A stretch of 64,000 nucleotides of DNA, from the NCBI RefSeq assembly GCF_019443405.1, contig NZ_CP080376.1, forward strand, positions 2,542,001 through 2,606,000. The letters are read 5' to 3'. Each line of letters starts with the position of its first letter. Position 1 is the stretch's first letter. A program made the position numbers and the translations under genes. The stretch comes from Brevundimonas sp. PAMC22021 (GTDB lineage Bacteria; Pseudomonadota; Alphaproteobacteria; Caulobacterales; Caulobacteraceae). The notes under the pieces are model-generated. The model ran no database searches. It was not told where the DNA came from and was given only the letters and a program-made list of their open reading frames with translations. This document shows, one piece after another, positions 19,849 through 31,100 of this stretch.

Positions 19849-22125
19849 ATGCCGGCGGGCGGAGCGATGACGAGGGGGCCGAGAAACCTCCTGCGCCAGA
19901 TCCGCGAGGCGCTGGGCGGGGCCGGCGCGGGCGCGACTCCGGCGCAGGACCGGCTGAACATGGTGGTGCGGATCATCGCCCGCTCCATGGTCGCCGAAGT
20001 CTGCTCCATCTATCTGCGCAGGGCTTCGGGCGAGCTTGAGCTGTTCGCCACCGAAGGCCTGAACCCCGAGGCCGTGCACAACACCCGCCTGCGCCCAGGC
20101 GAAGGCCTGGTCGGCGAGGTCGCGCGGCTGGCCCAGCCGGTCAGCCTGTCGGATGCGCCGACGCACCCCAGCTTCTCCTATCGGCCGGAAACGGGCGAAG
20201 ACCCCTATCACGCCTTCCTCGGCGCGCCGCTGCTGCGGGGCGGTCGGGCGATCGGCGTGCTGGTGGTGCAGAACCGCACCGAGCGCCGCTACGACGAGGA
20301 CGAGGTCGAGGACATCCAGACCATCGCCATGGTGCTGGCCGAAACCGTCGCCTCCGGCGAGCTGCTGGGCCCCGACGAGCTGCGCGACGTGGAGCTGGCT
20401 CCCCATCGGCCCGAACGGCTACGCGGCCAACGGTTCGCCGAAGGCCTGGCTTATGGCCATGTCGTGCTGCACGAGGCGCCGCTGGCGCCCGAGCGGCTGC
20501 TGTCCGACGACCCGGCCATGGAAGAGGCCCGGCTGAAGCTGGGCCTGGCGGCGCTGAAGTCGGGTCTCGACGCCATGCTGGAGGGCGGCCAGGGTCTGGC
20601 TGGCCCGTCGTTCGAGGTGCTGGAAACCTATCGCATGTTCGCCGACGACCGGGGCTGGAACCGGTCGCTGGAGGAGGCGGTGCGCAACGGCCTTACCGCC
20701 GAGGCGGCCGTGGACCGCGTGCGCAACGAACACCGCGCCCGCTTCGCCCAAGCGCGCGACCCCTACATCCGCGAGCGGCTGCACGACTTCGAGGACTTGG
20801 CCAACCGCCTGTTGCGCGTGCTGGCGGGCGACAAGCCGGGCGAGCGTGAACTGCCGGACGATGCCATCCTGGTGGCGCGCAACCTGGGGCCGGCCGATCT
20901 GCTGGAATATCCGCGCGACAAGCTGAAGGGTCTGCTGCTGGAGGAAGGCTCGGCCGCCAGCCACGCCGCCATCGTCGCCCGCGCGCTGCAGATTCCCTGC
21001 GTCGGGCGCCTGGCCGGCCTGCGCGACCGGTTGTCCGAGAACGACATGGTCATCGCCGACGGCGAAACCGGCGAAGCCTATCTGCGGCCCCGACCCGACA
21101 TGCTGGAGGCGGTGCAGTCGCGCATGGCCGTGCGGGACCAGCGCCGCGCCGAGTTCGCCCTGCTGCGCGACACCCCGGCCATGACGCTGGACGGCCAGCG
21201 GATCACCCTGTTGACCAACGCCGGTCTGGCCGTCGATCTGGAGAACCTAAACGAGACGGGCGCGGAGGGCATCGGCCTGTTCCGCACCGAGTTCCAGTTC
21301 ATGGTCTCCGACGAACTGCCGCGGCTGGATGCGCAGACCGCGCTCTACCGGCTGGTTCTGGACTCCGCCGGCAGCCGCCCTGTCGTGTTCCGCACCCTGG
21401 ACATCGGCGGCGACAAGGTGCTGCCCTATCTCGAAGCCGAGCGGGAGGAGAACCCGGCGCTCGGCCGCCGCGCCATTCGTCTGGGGCTGGACCGGCCCTC
21501 GCTGCTGCGGCTCCAGCTGCGGGCCCTGCTGACCGCCGCCGCCGGGCGAGAGCTGCGGGTCATGTTCCCGATGATCGCCACGGTGGACGAGTTCCGCGCC
21601 GCGCGCGAACTGGTCGACATCGAATGCGCCTGGGCTCGCCGTCGGGGCCGCGCCCTGCCGGCGCTGCTGCGCGTGGGCGCGATGATCGAGTGCCCTTCGG
21701 TGCTGTGGCACCTGGACGCCCTGCTGCCGCTGACGGACTTCGTCTCGATCGGCACCAACGACCTGTTCCAGTACATGTTCGCTGCCGATCGCACCAATCC
21801 GCTGGTGTCGGATCGCTACGACCCGCTATCGCCGCCGGCGCTGCGTGCGCTGCAGACGATCCAGAAGGCCTGTGCCGACACCGGCACGCCCGTGTCCATC
21901 TGCGGCGAGCTGGCGGGACGGCCGCTGGAGGCGTTCGTGCTGATCACCCTGGGCTTCACCCGCCTATCGGCGCCCGCCGGCGGCGTGGGGCCGGTCAAGC
22001 GCATGATCCTGTCGACCGATCTTTCGGCCGCAAGGCGCGGCATGAACACGCTTCTGGGCCTGTCCTCGAGTTCGATCCGGGGCGAAATCGAGTCGCTGGC
22101 GCGCAAGCTGAACATCGCGGTCTGA
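19849..22125 (+). CDS. ptsP: PEP-protein phosphotransferase of the nitrogen PTS (EI-Ntr)
   Basis: A 758-residue enzyme I paralogue. Residues 1-165 are a GAF domain. The phosphohistidine is H372 in EEGSAASHAAIVARAL, and the PEP-binding barrel follows (GIGLFRTEFQFM, FRTLDIGGDKVLPYL, and SICGELAG with its catalytic cysteine). It passes phosphate to NPr and EIIA-Ntr to signal nitrogen and potassium status. The GAF domain may sense glutamine. CAGGAG lies 5 bases before the ATG at 19849. lysC-ptsP is a conserved Caulobacterales pair. Confidence 0.95.
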   Translation: MPAGGAMTRGPRNLLRQIREALGGAGAGATPAQDRLNMVVRIIARSMVAEVCSIYLRRASGELELFATEGLNPEAVHNTRLRPGEGLVGEVARLAQPVSLSDAPTHPSFSYRPETGEDPYHAFLGAPLLRGGRAIGVLVVQNRTERRYDEDEVEDIQTIAMVLAETVASGELLGPDELRDVELAPHRPERLRGQRFAEGLAYGHVVLHEAPLAPERLLSDDPAMEEARLKLGLAALKSGLDAMLEGGQGLAGPSFEVLETYRMFADDRGWNRSLEEAVRNGLTAEAAVDRVRNEHRARFAQARDPYIRERLHDFEDLANRLLRVLAGDKPGERELPDDAILVARNLGPADLLEYPRDKLKGLLLEEGSAASHAAIVARALQIPCVGRLAGLRDRLSENDMVIADGETGEAYLRPRPDMLEAVQSRMAVRDQRRAEFALLRDTPAMTLDGQRITLLTNAGLAVDLENLNETGAEGIGLFRTEFQFMVSDELPRLDAQTALYRLVLDSAGSRPVVFRTLDIGGDKVLPYLEAEREENPALGRRAIRLGLDRPSLLRLQLRALLTAAAGRELRVMFPMIATVDEFRAARELVDIECAWARRRGRALPALLRVGAMIECPSVLWHLDALLPLTDFVSIGTNDLFQYMFAADRTNPLVSDRYDPLSPPALRALQTIQKACADTGTPVSICGELAGRPLEAFVLITLGFTRLSAPAGGVGPVKRMILSTDLSAARRGMNTLLGLSSSSIRGEIESLARKLNIAV

Positions 22126-22186
22126 CGTCGCCTGTCGCGGCGTTCCGCGTTGAGCCCCCCGGGCCGATCGGCTATGTCTCTCGTCC

Positions 22187-23293
22187 ATGACGCGAACGGC
22201 TGTGGACCCTGTCCAGGCGCAACCTTCTGGCGAGGTCGACCCGGTCGATGCGGCCTCGACGCTCGGCGACGCCTTGCGTCAGGCGCGCGAAGCCTCCGGC
22301 TGGTCGCTGGCGCAGCTATCGACGGAAACCCGCGTCCACCCGCGCTTTCTCATCGCGCTGGAGCAGAACGACTGGTCGTCGCTGCCGTCACGGGTGTTCG
22401 CCGCCGGCTATGTGCGCGCCTACGCCAGTGCGCTGCGGCTGAACGAGGCTGCAGCGGTTGAGCGGTTCAAGCGGGACAGTCCTGACACCTCGACCCCGCT
22501 CAAGGCCCCCATCGGCATCGCCTTCGAGGATGTTCGCCGGCAGTCGCCGCGCGTGATCGCGGCGGTGGCGGTGCTGGTCGTCGCGGTGATCGGCTGGAAC
22601 ATCTTTCAGCGCGCCAGCCTGCGCCAGGCCCCGCACCCGTCCGACATCGCCGCCGTTCCCAAGACCTGGGCCGAGCAGGACGCGGCCAGCCAACTGAAGG
22701 CCGTCGCCCTGAACGCGCCGCGGCAGGCGCCGCCGGACCAGACCACGCCGGAACTCTACGTCACGCCCGGGCTGGAGATGCAGTTGACCGGGATCGATCC
22801 CGCGGACCCTGAAGCGGTCGCGGCGGCGGCGGCCCTGAAGGCGCAACCGGTGCAGCGCGCCTTTAATCCGCGCGGCGCGGTCTATGGCGCGCCGGCGACG
22901 GCCTCGCAGGTGGTGCTGCAAGCCAAGAAGCCGACCGGCCTGGTGGTGCGCCTGAACAGCGGCCAGGTGCTGTTCGCCCGGCAGCTGGCCCGGGGCGAAT
23001 CCTGGCGCGCGCCGCTGAACGTGCCGGCGGTGGTGGACGCCTCAGAGCCGGCCGCCTTCGACGTCTATCTGAACGGCGAGCACGCCGGCGCCCTGGAACA
23101 GCCGCTGACGCCCTTGCAGACGTTGAACGGCCGCGCCCAGACCATGGCGCGGGACGTGCAGGCCCAGGCCGCCGCCGAAGCCGAGGCGAACGCCCGGCGT
23201 CTGGCGGCTCAGCAGCAGGCGGCCCAACAAGAGGCGGCTCGGCGGGCCGTCCAGCCCCCGGCCGGCGCATCGCCGTCAACGCCCGCCGGCTGA
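22187..23293 (+). CDS. RodZ-like HTH membrane protein with DUF4115 domain
   Basis: A 368-residue protein. A cytoplasmic HTH_25 domain covers about residues 25-92 ([34 protein letters not shown]). One membrane segment lies at 122-140, followed by a periplasmic DUF4115 domain ([25 protein letters not shown]) and a glutamine- and alanine-rich tail. RodZ links MreB to cell-wall synthesis in rod-shaped cells. The placement just before ispG matches many gammaproteobacteria. I keep the gene symbol empty because paralogues share this layout. Confidence 0.8.
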   Translation: MTRTAVDPVQAQPSGEVDPVDAASTLGDALRQAREASGWSLAQLSTETRVHPRFLIALEQNDWSSLPSRVFAAGYVRAYASALRLNEAAAVERFKRDSPDTSTPLKAPIGIAFEDVRRQSPRVIAAVAVLVVAVIGWNIFQRASLRQAPHPSDIAAVPKTWAEQDAASQLKAVALNAPRQAPPDQTTPELYVTPGLEMQLTGIDPADPEAVAAAAALKAQPVQRAFNPRGAVYGAPATASQVVLQAKKPTGLVVRLNSGQVLFARQLARGESWRAPLNVPAVVDASEPAAFDVYLNGEHAGALEQPLTPLQTLNGRAQTMARDVQAQAAAEAEANARRLAAQQQAAQQEAARRAVQPPAGASPSTPAG

Positions 23294-23342
23294 TGCGCGG
23301 GGCCGTGGTTCCGCCGTCATCGAACTCCTATATGCTGGCCGC

Positions 23343-24491
23343 ATGAGCGACCACACCCACGTCCGTCCCTGGCGCCACATCGAGCGTCGCAAGAGCCGCA
23401 AGATCCGCGTCGGCTCCGTCGAGGTCGGCGGCGATGCGCCGATCAGCGTCCAGTCGATGACCAACACCCCGACCACGGACGCGGCCGCCACCATTGACCA
23501 GATCCGCCAGCTTGAAGAGGCCGGCGCCGACATCGTCCGCGTTTCCTGCCCCGACGAGGAGTCGACCGCCGCCTTTCGCACCATCGCGCGCGAGGCCAAG
23601 GTGCCGCTGGTCGCGGACATCCACTTCCATTACCGCCGCGGCATCGAGGCGGCCCAGGCGGGCGCGGCCTGCCTGCGCATCAATCCCGGCAACATCGGCT
23701 CGCCCGAGCGCGTGCGGGAAGTGGTCCAGGCGGCCAAGGACTATGGCTGCTCGATGCGCATCGGCGTCAACGCCGGCTCGCTCGAGCGCGAGCTGCTGGA
23801 GAAGTATGGCGAGCCCTGCCCCGACGCCATGGTCGAGTCAGCCCTGAACCACGCCCGCATCCTGCAGGATCACGACTTTCACGAATTCAAGATTTCGGTA
23901 AAGGCGTCCGATCCGTTCCTGACCGTCGCCGCCTATCAGCAGCTGGCCGAGGCCATCGACTGTCCCCTCCACCTGGGGGTTACCGAGGCCGGGCCCCTGC
24001 GCACCGGCACGATCAAGTCGGCCATCGGCATGGGCTCCATGCTGTGGGCGGGCATCGGCGACACCATCCGCGTATCGCTGGCCGCCGATCCCGTCGAGGA
24101 GATCAAGGTCGGCTTCGACATCCTGAAGTCGCTGGGCCTGCGTCACCGGGGCGTGAACATCATCGCCTGCCCGTCCTGCGCGCGCCAAGGCTTCAACGTC
24201 ATCGAGACCGTGGCCCTGCTCGAGGAGCGGCTGGCCCATATCGCCACGCCGATGTCGCTGTCGATCATCGGCTGCGTCGTCAACGGTCCTGGCGAGGCGC
24301 TTTATACCGACATCGGCTTCACCGGCGGCGGCAAGGGGGCGGGCATGATCTATCTGAACGGCAAGATCGCCCATAAGCTGTCCAACGACGGCATGGTCGA
24401 GCACATCGTCGGCCTGGTCGAGGAAAAGGCCGCCGAGCTCAACGCCGCCCGCCAGGCCGACGTGCAGGACCTGGCGCGTCAGGTGGCCTGA
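23343..24491 (+). CDS. ispG: (E)-4-hydroxy-3-methylbut-2-enyl-diphosphate synthase IspG
   Basis: A 382-residue iron-sulfur enzyme of the MEP isoprenoid pathway. It reduces the cyclic diphosphate to HMBPP using electrons from flavodoxin or ferredoxin. The 4Fe-4S ligands are C276, C279 ([11 protein letters not shown]) and C311, with E318 as the fourth ligand ([10 protein letters not shown]). The TIM-barrel part ([29 protein letters not shown]) is complete. The start is 49 bases after the RodZ-like gene. Confidence 0.97.
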   Translation: MSDHTHVRPWRHIERRKSRKIRVGSVEVGGDAPISVQSMTNTPTTDAAATIDQIRQLEEAGADIVRVSCPDEESTAAFRTIAREAKVPLVADIHFHYRRGIEAAQAGAACLRINPGNIGSPERVREVVQAAKDYGCSMRIGVNAGSLERELLEKYGEPCPDAMVESALNHARILQDHDFHEFKISVKASDPFLTVAAYQQLAEAIDCPLHLGVTEAGPLRTGTIKSAIGMGSMLWAGIGDTIRVSLAADPVEEIKVGFDILKSLGLRHRGVNIIACPSCARQGFNVIETVALLEERLAHIATPMSLSIIGCVVNGPGEALYTDIGFTGGGKGAGMIYLNGKIAHKLSNDGMVEHIVGLVEEKAAELNAARQADVQDLARQVA

Positions 24492-24496
24492 CCTTC

Positions 24497-25276
24497 CTAG
24501 GCCATTACGCCCGCCAACTGCAGGCCCTGGAACAGCGACAAGGCCAACAGCAGGCCCCCGACGGCGAAGGTCAGCACCCGCTGCGGGGCCTTTTTGACGA
24601 TGTAGCCGGCGAAGGGCGCGGCGAGCAGGCCGCCGACAACCAGACCGGCCACGGCCGCCGCATGGTCGGTCAGGGCCTCGGCGTCCTCCCAGTGGCCGGT
24701 GACCAAAGCCCAGACAAAGGTGGCCGAGATCGCCACGGTCAGAAAGAACTCGGCCGTGTTGACGGTGCCGATGGCGCGGCGCGGCTCCTGACCCGCCCCG
24801 ACCATGGCCGAGGAGACGGTGGGACCCCAGCCGCCGCCGCCGATGGCGTCGAAAAAGCCGCCGATCAGGCCGAGCGGCCCGGTGGTCCAGGTCGGCAGGC
24901 GGCGCGGCCTGGCCTTTCGGAACCCTCGCCACAGGATGTAGAATCCGATCAGCGCCAGATAGACGACGATGAACGGCTTGATGACGTCGCCGTCGATCCC
25001 GCTGAGGACATAGGCGCCCAGCACGCCACCAATGATCCCGGCGATGGCCAGGGGCAGAAACAGCCGCCATTCGACGTTCTTGTGCAGCACGTGACTGCCG
25101 GCCGATGCGGCGGTGGTGAACACCTCCGCGCCATGCACGCTGGCCGAGGCCGTTGCCGGCGGCACGCCGAACGCCAGCAGCACCGAGGACGAAATCACGC
25201 CGTAGGCCATGCCGAGCGCGCCGTCGATCGCCTGCGCCAGCGCACCGACCAGCAGAAACATCAGAAAGGTGTCCAT
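24497..25276 (-). CDS. TauE/SafE (TSUP) family membrane permease
   Basis: A 259-residue protein with about eight hydrophobic segments. It carries the two TSUP repeats, seen as ALAQAIDGALGMAYGVISSSVLLAFGVPP near the N-terminus and LIGGFFDAIGGGGWGPTVSSAMV in the middle. The family exports sulfite, sulfoacetate or related organosulfur anions, but no sulfur genes are nearby. It converges on ispG with a 5-base gap. Confidence 0.87.
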   Translation of the reverse strand: MDTFLMFLLVGALAQAIDGALGMAYGVISSSVLLAFGVPPATASASVHGAEVFTTAASAGSHVLHKNVEWRLFLPLAIAGIIGGVLGAYVLSGIDGDVIKPFIVVYLALIGFYILWRGFRKARPRRLPTWTTGPLGLIGGFFDAIGGGGWGPTVSSAMVGAGQEPRRAIGTVNTAEFFLTVAISATFVWALVTGHWEDAEALTDHAAAVAGLVVGGLLAAPFAGYIVKKAPQRVLTFAVGGLLLALSLFQGLQLAGVMA

Positions 25277-25438
25277 CGAGCCCCCATGTGCGTAGCCCGC
25301 GCGCCACGCCGCAGCGGCAAAGCCTCGGGCGCGCTCTTGGTTGCGCCCGCTCCTCTGACATTTGCGTCACCGCGCCTTCGCATCGACAGGAGGCGGGCGG
25401 GCCGCTAAGCCTCCGCGTCTTCAAGGAGAACCCCGGCT

Positions 25439-26506
25439 TTGCGTCTGCCCCAGGCCCGTCTCGATCAGGTGCTCGACCGCTTCCACGAGGTCGAGGCGCG
25501 CATGGGCGCGGCGACCGACGGGACCGAGATCGTGCGCCTGTCCAAGGAGCACGCCGAGTTGAAGCCGGTGGCGGATGCGGTCGGCGGCCTGGCCCGCGCC
25601 CGCGACGAGATCGAGGACCTGCGCGCGCTGGCCGACGACCCTGAGATGGCGGCGATGGCGGGCGACGAGCTGCGCGCCCTGAACGACCGCCTGCCCGAGC
25701 TGGAGCGCGAGGTCGCGCTGCTGCTGGCGCCCTGCGACGCCGATGAGAACGCCTCTGCGGTGCTGGAAGTGCGCGCCGGCACCGGCGGCGACGAGGCGGC
25801 GCTGTTCGCCGGCGACCTGTTCCGGATGTATTCGCGCTACGCCTCCACGCGCGGCTGGCGGGTCGAGGTCGATTCCGCCACCGAGGGCGAGGCCGGCGGC
25901 TACAAGGAGGTGATCGCCACCGTCACAGGCGACGGCGTGTTCGGCCGGCTGAAGTTCGAGAGCGGCGTCCACCGGGTCCAGCGCGTGCCGGCGACCGAGG
26001 CGGGCGGACGCATCCACACCTCGGCCGCCACTGTCGCCGTCCTGCCCGAAGTCGAGGACGTGGAGATCGAGATCCGCGACCAGGACATCCGCATCGACAC
26101 CTATCGCTCTTCCGGCGCGGGCGGCCAGCACGTCAACAAGACGGATTCGGCCGTTCGCATCACCCACCTGCCGACCGGCATCGTGGTGACGTCGTCGGAG
26201 AAGTCGCAGCACGTCAACCGCGACAAGGCGATGAAGAACCTGCGCGTGCGCCTGTACGACATGCAGCGCCAGGCCAAGGACGCGGCGCGATCCGACGCCC
26301 GCAAGTCTCAGGTCGGTTCAGGCGACCGGTCCGAGCGCATCCGCACCTACAACTTTCCGCAAGGCCGGGTGACAGACCACCGGATCGGCCTGACCCTGCA
26401 CAGCCTGCCGCAGGTGATGGAAGGCGAGATCGACCCGGTGCTGGACGCCCTGATCGCCGAGGACCAGGCCGCGCGCCTGGCCGATCTGGAGGCCGAGTTC
26501 GGCTAA
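25439..26506 (+). CDS. prfA: Peptide chain release factor 1
   Basis: A 355-residue factor that terminates translation at UAA and UAG. The peptidyl-transferase motif GGQ is at residues 228-230 ([20 protein letters not shown]), and [22 protein letters not shown] is the domain 2 signature. [17 protein letters not shown] contains the PAT anticodon-like motif expected for RF1, not RF2. The start is TTG with AAGGAG ten bases upstream. The prmC methylase that usually follows is not adjacent. Confidence 0.96.
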   Translation: MRLPQARLDQVLDRFHEVEARMGAATDGTEIVRLSKEHAELKPVADAVGGLARARDEIEDLRALADDPEMAAMAGDELRALNDRLPELEREVALLLAPCDADENASAVLEVRAGTGGDEAALFAGDLFRMYSRYASTRGWRVEVDSATEGEAGGYKEVIATVTGDGVFGRLKFESGVHRVQRVPATEAGGRIHTSAATVAVLPEVEDVEIEIRDQDIRIDTYRSSGAGGQHVNKTDSAVRITHLPTGIVVTSSEKSQHVNRDKAMKNLRVRLYDMQRQAKDAARSDARKSQVGSGDRSERIRTYNFPQGRVTDHRIGLTLHSLPQVMEGEIDPVLDALIAEDQAARLADLEAEFG

Positions 26507-26510
26507 GAAG

Positions 26511-26539
26511 AAGGGCGGCGGGATGATCCCGCCGCCCTT
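26511..26539. terminator. Bidirectional terminator between prfA and sucB
   Basis: A near-perfect palindrome pairs AAGGGCGGCGGGAT (26511-26524) with its complement at 26526-26539. T-rich sequence follows on the plus strand and AAGAAG precedes it, giving a U-rich end on the minus strand. It lies between the two convergent genes. Confidence 0.85.
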
Positions 26540-26546
26540 GCTTGTC

Positions 26547-28124
26547 TTACAGGTCCAGCAGCACGCGCTGCGGATCTTCCAGATGTTCCTTCAACCGCAC
26601 CAGGAAGGTCACCGCTTCCTTGCCGTCGACGATGCGGTGATCGTAGCTGAGCGCCAGATACATCATCGGCCGGATCTTGACCTCGCCGTTCACCGCCATC
26701 GGGCGCTGGACGATGTTGTGCATGCCCAGAATGCCCGACTGCGGCGCGTTCAGGATCGGCGTCGACATCAGCGAGCCATAGGTGCCGCCGTTGGTGATGG
26801 TGAAGGTGCCGCCCTGCATCTGGTCCATGGTCAGGGCGCCGTCGCGCGCCGCCTTGCCCAGCGCCGCGATGCCCTTCTCGATGCCGGCCAGTGACAGCGC
26901 ATCGGCGTCGCGCAGCACCGGCACGACCAGACCCTTGTCGGTCCCGACGGCGATGCCGATGTCGTAGTGGTTCTTGTAGATGATGTCCGTGCCGTCGATC
27001 TCGGCATTGATCGCCGGGATCTCCTTCAGCCCGGCGACCACCGCCTTGGTGAAGAAGCTCATGAAGCCGAGCTTGGCGCCGTGACGCTTTTCGAAGGCTT
27101 CCTTGTACTGGCTGCGCAGCGCCATCACAGCCGTCATGTCCACCTCGTTGAAGGTGGTCAGCTGGGCGGCCGTGTTCTGCGACTCCTTCAGGCGGCGAGC
27201 GATGGTCTGACGCAGCCGCGTCATCTTCACCCGCTCTTCGCGCGGAGCCAGGTCGCGCGGAGCGGCGGATGCGGCGGCCGGAGCCTGGGACACGGCCTGC
27301 GCAGCCTGGCCGATGGCGGCCAGCGCGTCGGCCTTGGTGATATTGCCCTTGGGTCCCGAGGCCTGGATCGACTTGGGATCGAGGTTGTTCTCGCCCACCA
27401 CCCGCTGCACCGCCGGCGACAGGGTCGCATTCTGCGCGGGCGCGGCCTGGGCCGAGCCGGTGTTGGCCGAGGCGGCCGCAGGGGCGCCGCTTTCAGGCGC
27501 GGGCGCGCCGCCGTAGCCCGCGCTCGAGCTGAAGCCGCCGATGGTGGCGATGGCCTGGCCCGGGGTGACGGTCGCGCCCTCGTCTACCGAGATGGTCAGC
27601 ACGCCGTCCGCCGGCGACGACACTTCGACCGCGACCTTGTCGGTCTCGATCTCGACCAGCAGTTCGTCCTTCTTGACGGTGTCGCCGCTCTTCTTGGTCC
27701 ACTTGCCGATCGTGCCCTCGGCGACACTTTCGCCCATGGTCGGCACCGCCACCGTCAGGCTCTCGCCCGATCCGCCGGAGGCCATGGGGGCGTCGGCCCG
27801 CACCGGCTCGCCGGCCTTGGGAGCCGCCGCTTGAGGCGCCTCGGCCTTGGCAGCGGCCGGCTTCGCGGTCGGCGCAGCGGCCGCCGCGCCGCCTTCGGAC
27901 ACCACGCCCAGCACCGCGCCCGGCGTCACCGTGTCGCCCTCAGCGAACCGAATTTCGCCCAGTACGCCATCGGCGGGGGCCACGACCTCGAGCGAGACCT
28001 TGTCGGTTTCCAGCTCAACCAGCATCTCGTCCTTCTTCACCGGCTCGCCCGCCTTCTTGGTCCACTTGGCGATGGTGGCTTCGGTGACGGATTCACCAAG
28101 GGTCGGGGTCAGGATGTCGGCCAT
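26547..28124 (-). CDS. sucB: 2-oxoglutarate dehydrogenase E2 (dihydrolipoyl succinyltransferase) with two lipoyl domains
   Basis: A 525-residue E2 core, about 110 residues longer than typical SucB. Lipoyl domain 1 (residues 1-77) has K42 in ETDKVSLEV, and lipoyl domain 2 (about 122-197) has K163 in ETDKVAVEV. Alanine- and proline-rich linkers separate them. A peripheral-subunit-binding domain ([19 protein letters not shown]) follows near 235, then the catalytic domain ending in [11 protein letters not shown] with H496 and D500. It transfers succinyl groups from SucA to CoA. It lies 40 bases after sucA. Confidence 0.95.
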   Translation of the reverse strand: MADILTPTLGESVTEATIAKWTKKAGEPVKKDEMLVELETDKVSLEVVAPADGVLGEIRFAEGDTVTPGAVLGVVSEGGAAAAAPTAKPAAAKAEAPQAAAPKAGEPVRADAPMASGGSGESLTVAVPTMGESVAEGTIGKWTKKSGDTVKKDELLVEIETDKVAVEVSSPADGVLTISVDEGATVTPGQAIATIGGFSSSAGYGGAPAPESGAPAAASANTGSAQAAPAQNATLSPAVQRVVGENNLDPKSIQASGPKGNITKADALAAIGQAAQAVSQAPAAASAAPRDLAPREERVKMTRLRQTIARRLKESQNTAAQLTTFNEVDMTAVMALRSQYKEAFEKRHGAKLGFMSFFTKAVVAGLKEIPAINAEIDGTDIIYKNHYDIGIAVGTDKGLVVPVLRDADALSLAGIEKGIAALGKAARDGALTMDQMQGGTFTITNGGTYGSLMSTPILNAPQSGILGMHNIVQRPMAVNGEVKIRPMMYLALSYDHRIVDGKEAVTFLVRLKEHLEDPQRVLLDL

Positions 28125-28164
28125 GTCGGGTCCAGCTGCGCTCTAGTCGTTCAGTCTTAGGGTA

Positions 28165-31100
28165 TCAGGCGAAGGCTTCGGTGGTGAAGGCTTCCAGTTC
28201 CTTCAGGTGGCGGCTCATCAGGCCGGCGGCGGTCGAGGCCGAGCCGGGACGGCCGACGTAGCGCGCGCGCTTGGCGGCGACGTCCAGCTTGTCCAGCGTC
28301 AGCTCCAGCCACGGATCGACGAACGTCCAGCCGCCCATGTTCTTGGGCTCTTCCTGGCACCACACCAGTTCGGCCTTGGGGAAGCGCGCCAGTTCCTTGC
28401 GCAGCGACTGGATCGGCCACGGATAGAACTGCTCAAGCCGCAGGATGTAGACGTCGTCGACCTTCTGGCCGTCCTTGGCCTTCTTTTCGCGCGCGTCCAG
28501 CAGGTCATAGTAGACCTTGCCCGAGCACAGCACGACGCGGCGGATGTCCTTGTCGGCCTTGATCTTGACGCCCGCGACGTCCGGACGCGTCTGGGCGTCG
28601 TCGTGCAGCACGCGGTGGAAGGCCGAGCCCTCGGCCAGGTCCTTGAGGCTCGACACCGCCTTCTTGTGACGCAGCAGCGACTTGGGCGTCATCAGGATCA
28701 GCGGCTTCCTGAACGGCCGGTGCATCTGGCGACGCAGGATATGGAAGTAGTTGGCCGGCGTGGTGCAGTTGGCGACCTGCATGTTGTCCTCGGCGCAAGC
28801 CTGAAGGAACCGCTCCAGACGCGCCGACGAGTGTTCCGGCCCCTGGCCTTCGTAGCCGTGGGGCAGCAGCATGGTCAGGCCGCTCATCCGCAGCCACTTG
28901 CGTTCGCCCGAGGAGATGAACTGGTCGATCACCACCTGGGCGCCGTTCACGAAGTCGCCGAACTGCGCCTCCCACAGCACCAGGGTGTTGGGGTCCGCCA
29001 GCGAGTAGCCGTATTCGAAGCCCAGCACCGCCTCTTCCGACAGGGCCGAGTCGATCACCTCGAAGTCGGCCTGACCCTCGCGCAGGTTGTTCAGCGGGAA
29101 GTAGCGTTCCTCCGTGGTCTGATCGACGATGCCGGAGTGCCGCTGCGAGAAGGTGCCGCGCACCGAATCTTGGCCCGACAGGCGAACGGGGAAGCCTTCG
29201 TCCACCAGGCTGGCGAAGGCCAGGCTCTCGGCGGTGGACCAGTCCAGGCCCTCTCCGCTGGTGATCGCCTCGCGCCGGCCGTCGATGACCCGCTTCAGCG
29301 TCTTGTGCATGTCGACGCTGTTGGGGATGGTGGTCAGCCGGTGGCCCAGGTCGTTGAGCTTGTCCAGCGGCACGGCGGTGTCGCCACGCAGCTCTTCCTT
29401 GGGCGCTTGGAAGCCCTGCCACTGGCCGTCCAGCCAATCGGCGCGCTCGGCCTTGAAGCTCTTGCCGGCCTCGAACTGCTCGTCGAGGAAGGTCTCGAAG
29501 CGCGACAGCTCGGCGTCCACCTCGGCCTGGCTGATCACGCCTTCGGCCACCAGACGCTGCGAATAGATCTCGCGCGTCGACGGCTGGGCGCGGATCTTGG
29601 CGTACATGACCGGTTGGGTGAAGGTCGGATCGTCGCCTTCGTTGTGGCCGAAGCGGCGGTAGCAGAACATGTCCACCACCACGTCCTTGTGGAATTTCTG
29701 CCGATATTCGGTCGCCACCTTTGCGGCGAACACCACCGCTTCCGGGTCGTCGCCGTTGACGTGGAAGATCGGCGCCTGAACCATCAGGGCCACGTCCGAC
29801 GGATAGGGCGAAGAGCGCGAGTTGCGCGGGCTGGTGGTGAAGCCGATCTGGTTGTTGATGACGAAGTGCAGGGTGCCGCCGGTGCGATAGCCCTTCAGCC
29901 CCATCAGGGCGAAGCACTCGGCCACCACGCCCTGACCGGCGAAGGCGGCGTCGCCGTGGATCAGGATCGGTGCGACCTTGGCGCGGTCCAGCGCCTGTTG
30001 CGCATCGCCCTCGCCGCGAGCGGCGTCGCGCAGGTCGAACGCCTGCTTGGCGCGCGCCTTGCCCAGCACCACCGGATTGACGATCTCGAGGTGCGACGGG
30101 TTGGCGGTCAGCGACAGGTGGACCTTGGCGCCGTCGAACTCGCGGTTGGACGAGGCGCCCATGTGGTATTTGACGTCGCCCGAACCCTCGATATCGCTCG
30201 GCACGGTCGAGCCGCCCTGGAACTCGTGGAAGATGGCGCGATAAGGCTTGCCCATCACGGCGGCCAGCACGTTCAGGCGGCCCCGGTGGGCCATGCCGAA
30301 CACGACCTCATCGACGCCCAAGGCGCCGCCGCGCTTGATCACCTGCTCCAGCGCCGGGACCATGGCCTCGCCGCCGTCCAGGCCGAACCGCTTGGTGCCG
30401 GGGAAGCGCTTGTGCAGGAAGCGCTCGAATCCTTCCGCCTCGATCAGCTTGTTCAGGATGGCCAGCTTGCCTTCCTTGGTGAAGCCGTTCTGCTCGAACT
30501 TGTCCGAGCCCTCGAAACGCTGCTGCAGCCAGGACTTCTCTTCCGGCTCGGCGATATGCATGAACTGCACGCCGATATTGCCGCAGTAGGTGCGCTTCAG
30601 CAGCGCCAGCACCTCACGAATGGTGCCTGTCTGCAGCCCCAGCACGCCGTCCAGGAAGATCGGCCGGTCCAGATCGCCTGCTCCGAAGCCGTGGAATTCC
30701 GGCGTCAGCTCCGGATTGTCGATCGGCTGCTCGATGCCCAGCGGGTCGAGATTGGCCTGCAGGTGGCCGCGCACGCGATAGCTGCGGATCAGCATCAGGG
30801 CGCGGATGGAGTCGTGGGCCGCCGCCCGCACGTCCTCGGCGGTGACGCCGGACGCGGCCGGCACCGTCGTCGTCGCAGACTTGTCGGCCTTTGCGACCGC
30901 CTTGGGATCAGGCTTGGGCGCCGGCCAGCGGCCGTCAAACACGGCGGTCTGCTCGGTGGGCTCGGTCGCGGTCGAACGGCCCCAGCCGCCCGCCTCCGCA
31001 TTGGCCTTTACCGAGGCGGCGTTGTCGCGAAGCTGGTCAAAGAAGGCCCGCCATTCGCCCGAGACCGAGGCCGGATCGCCGGCCCATTTCTCGTGCAGTT

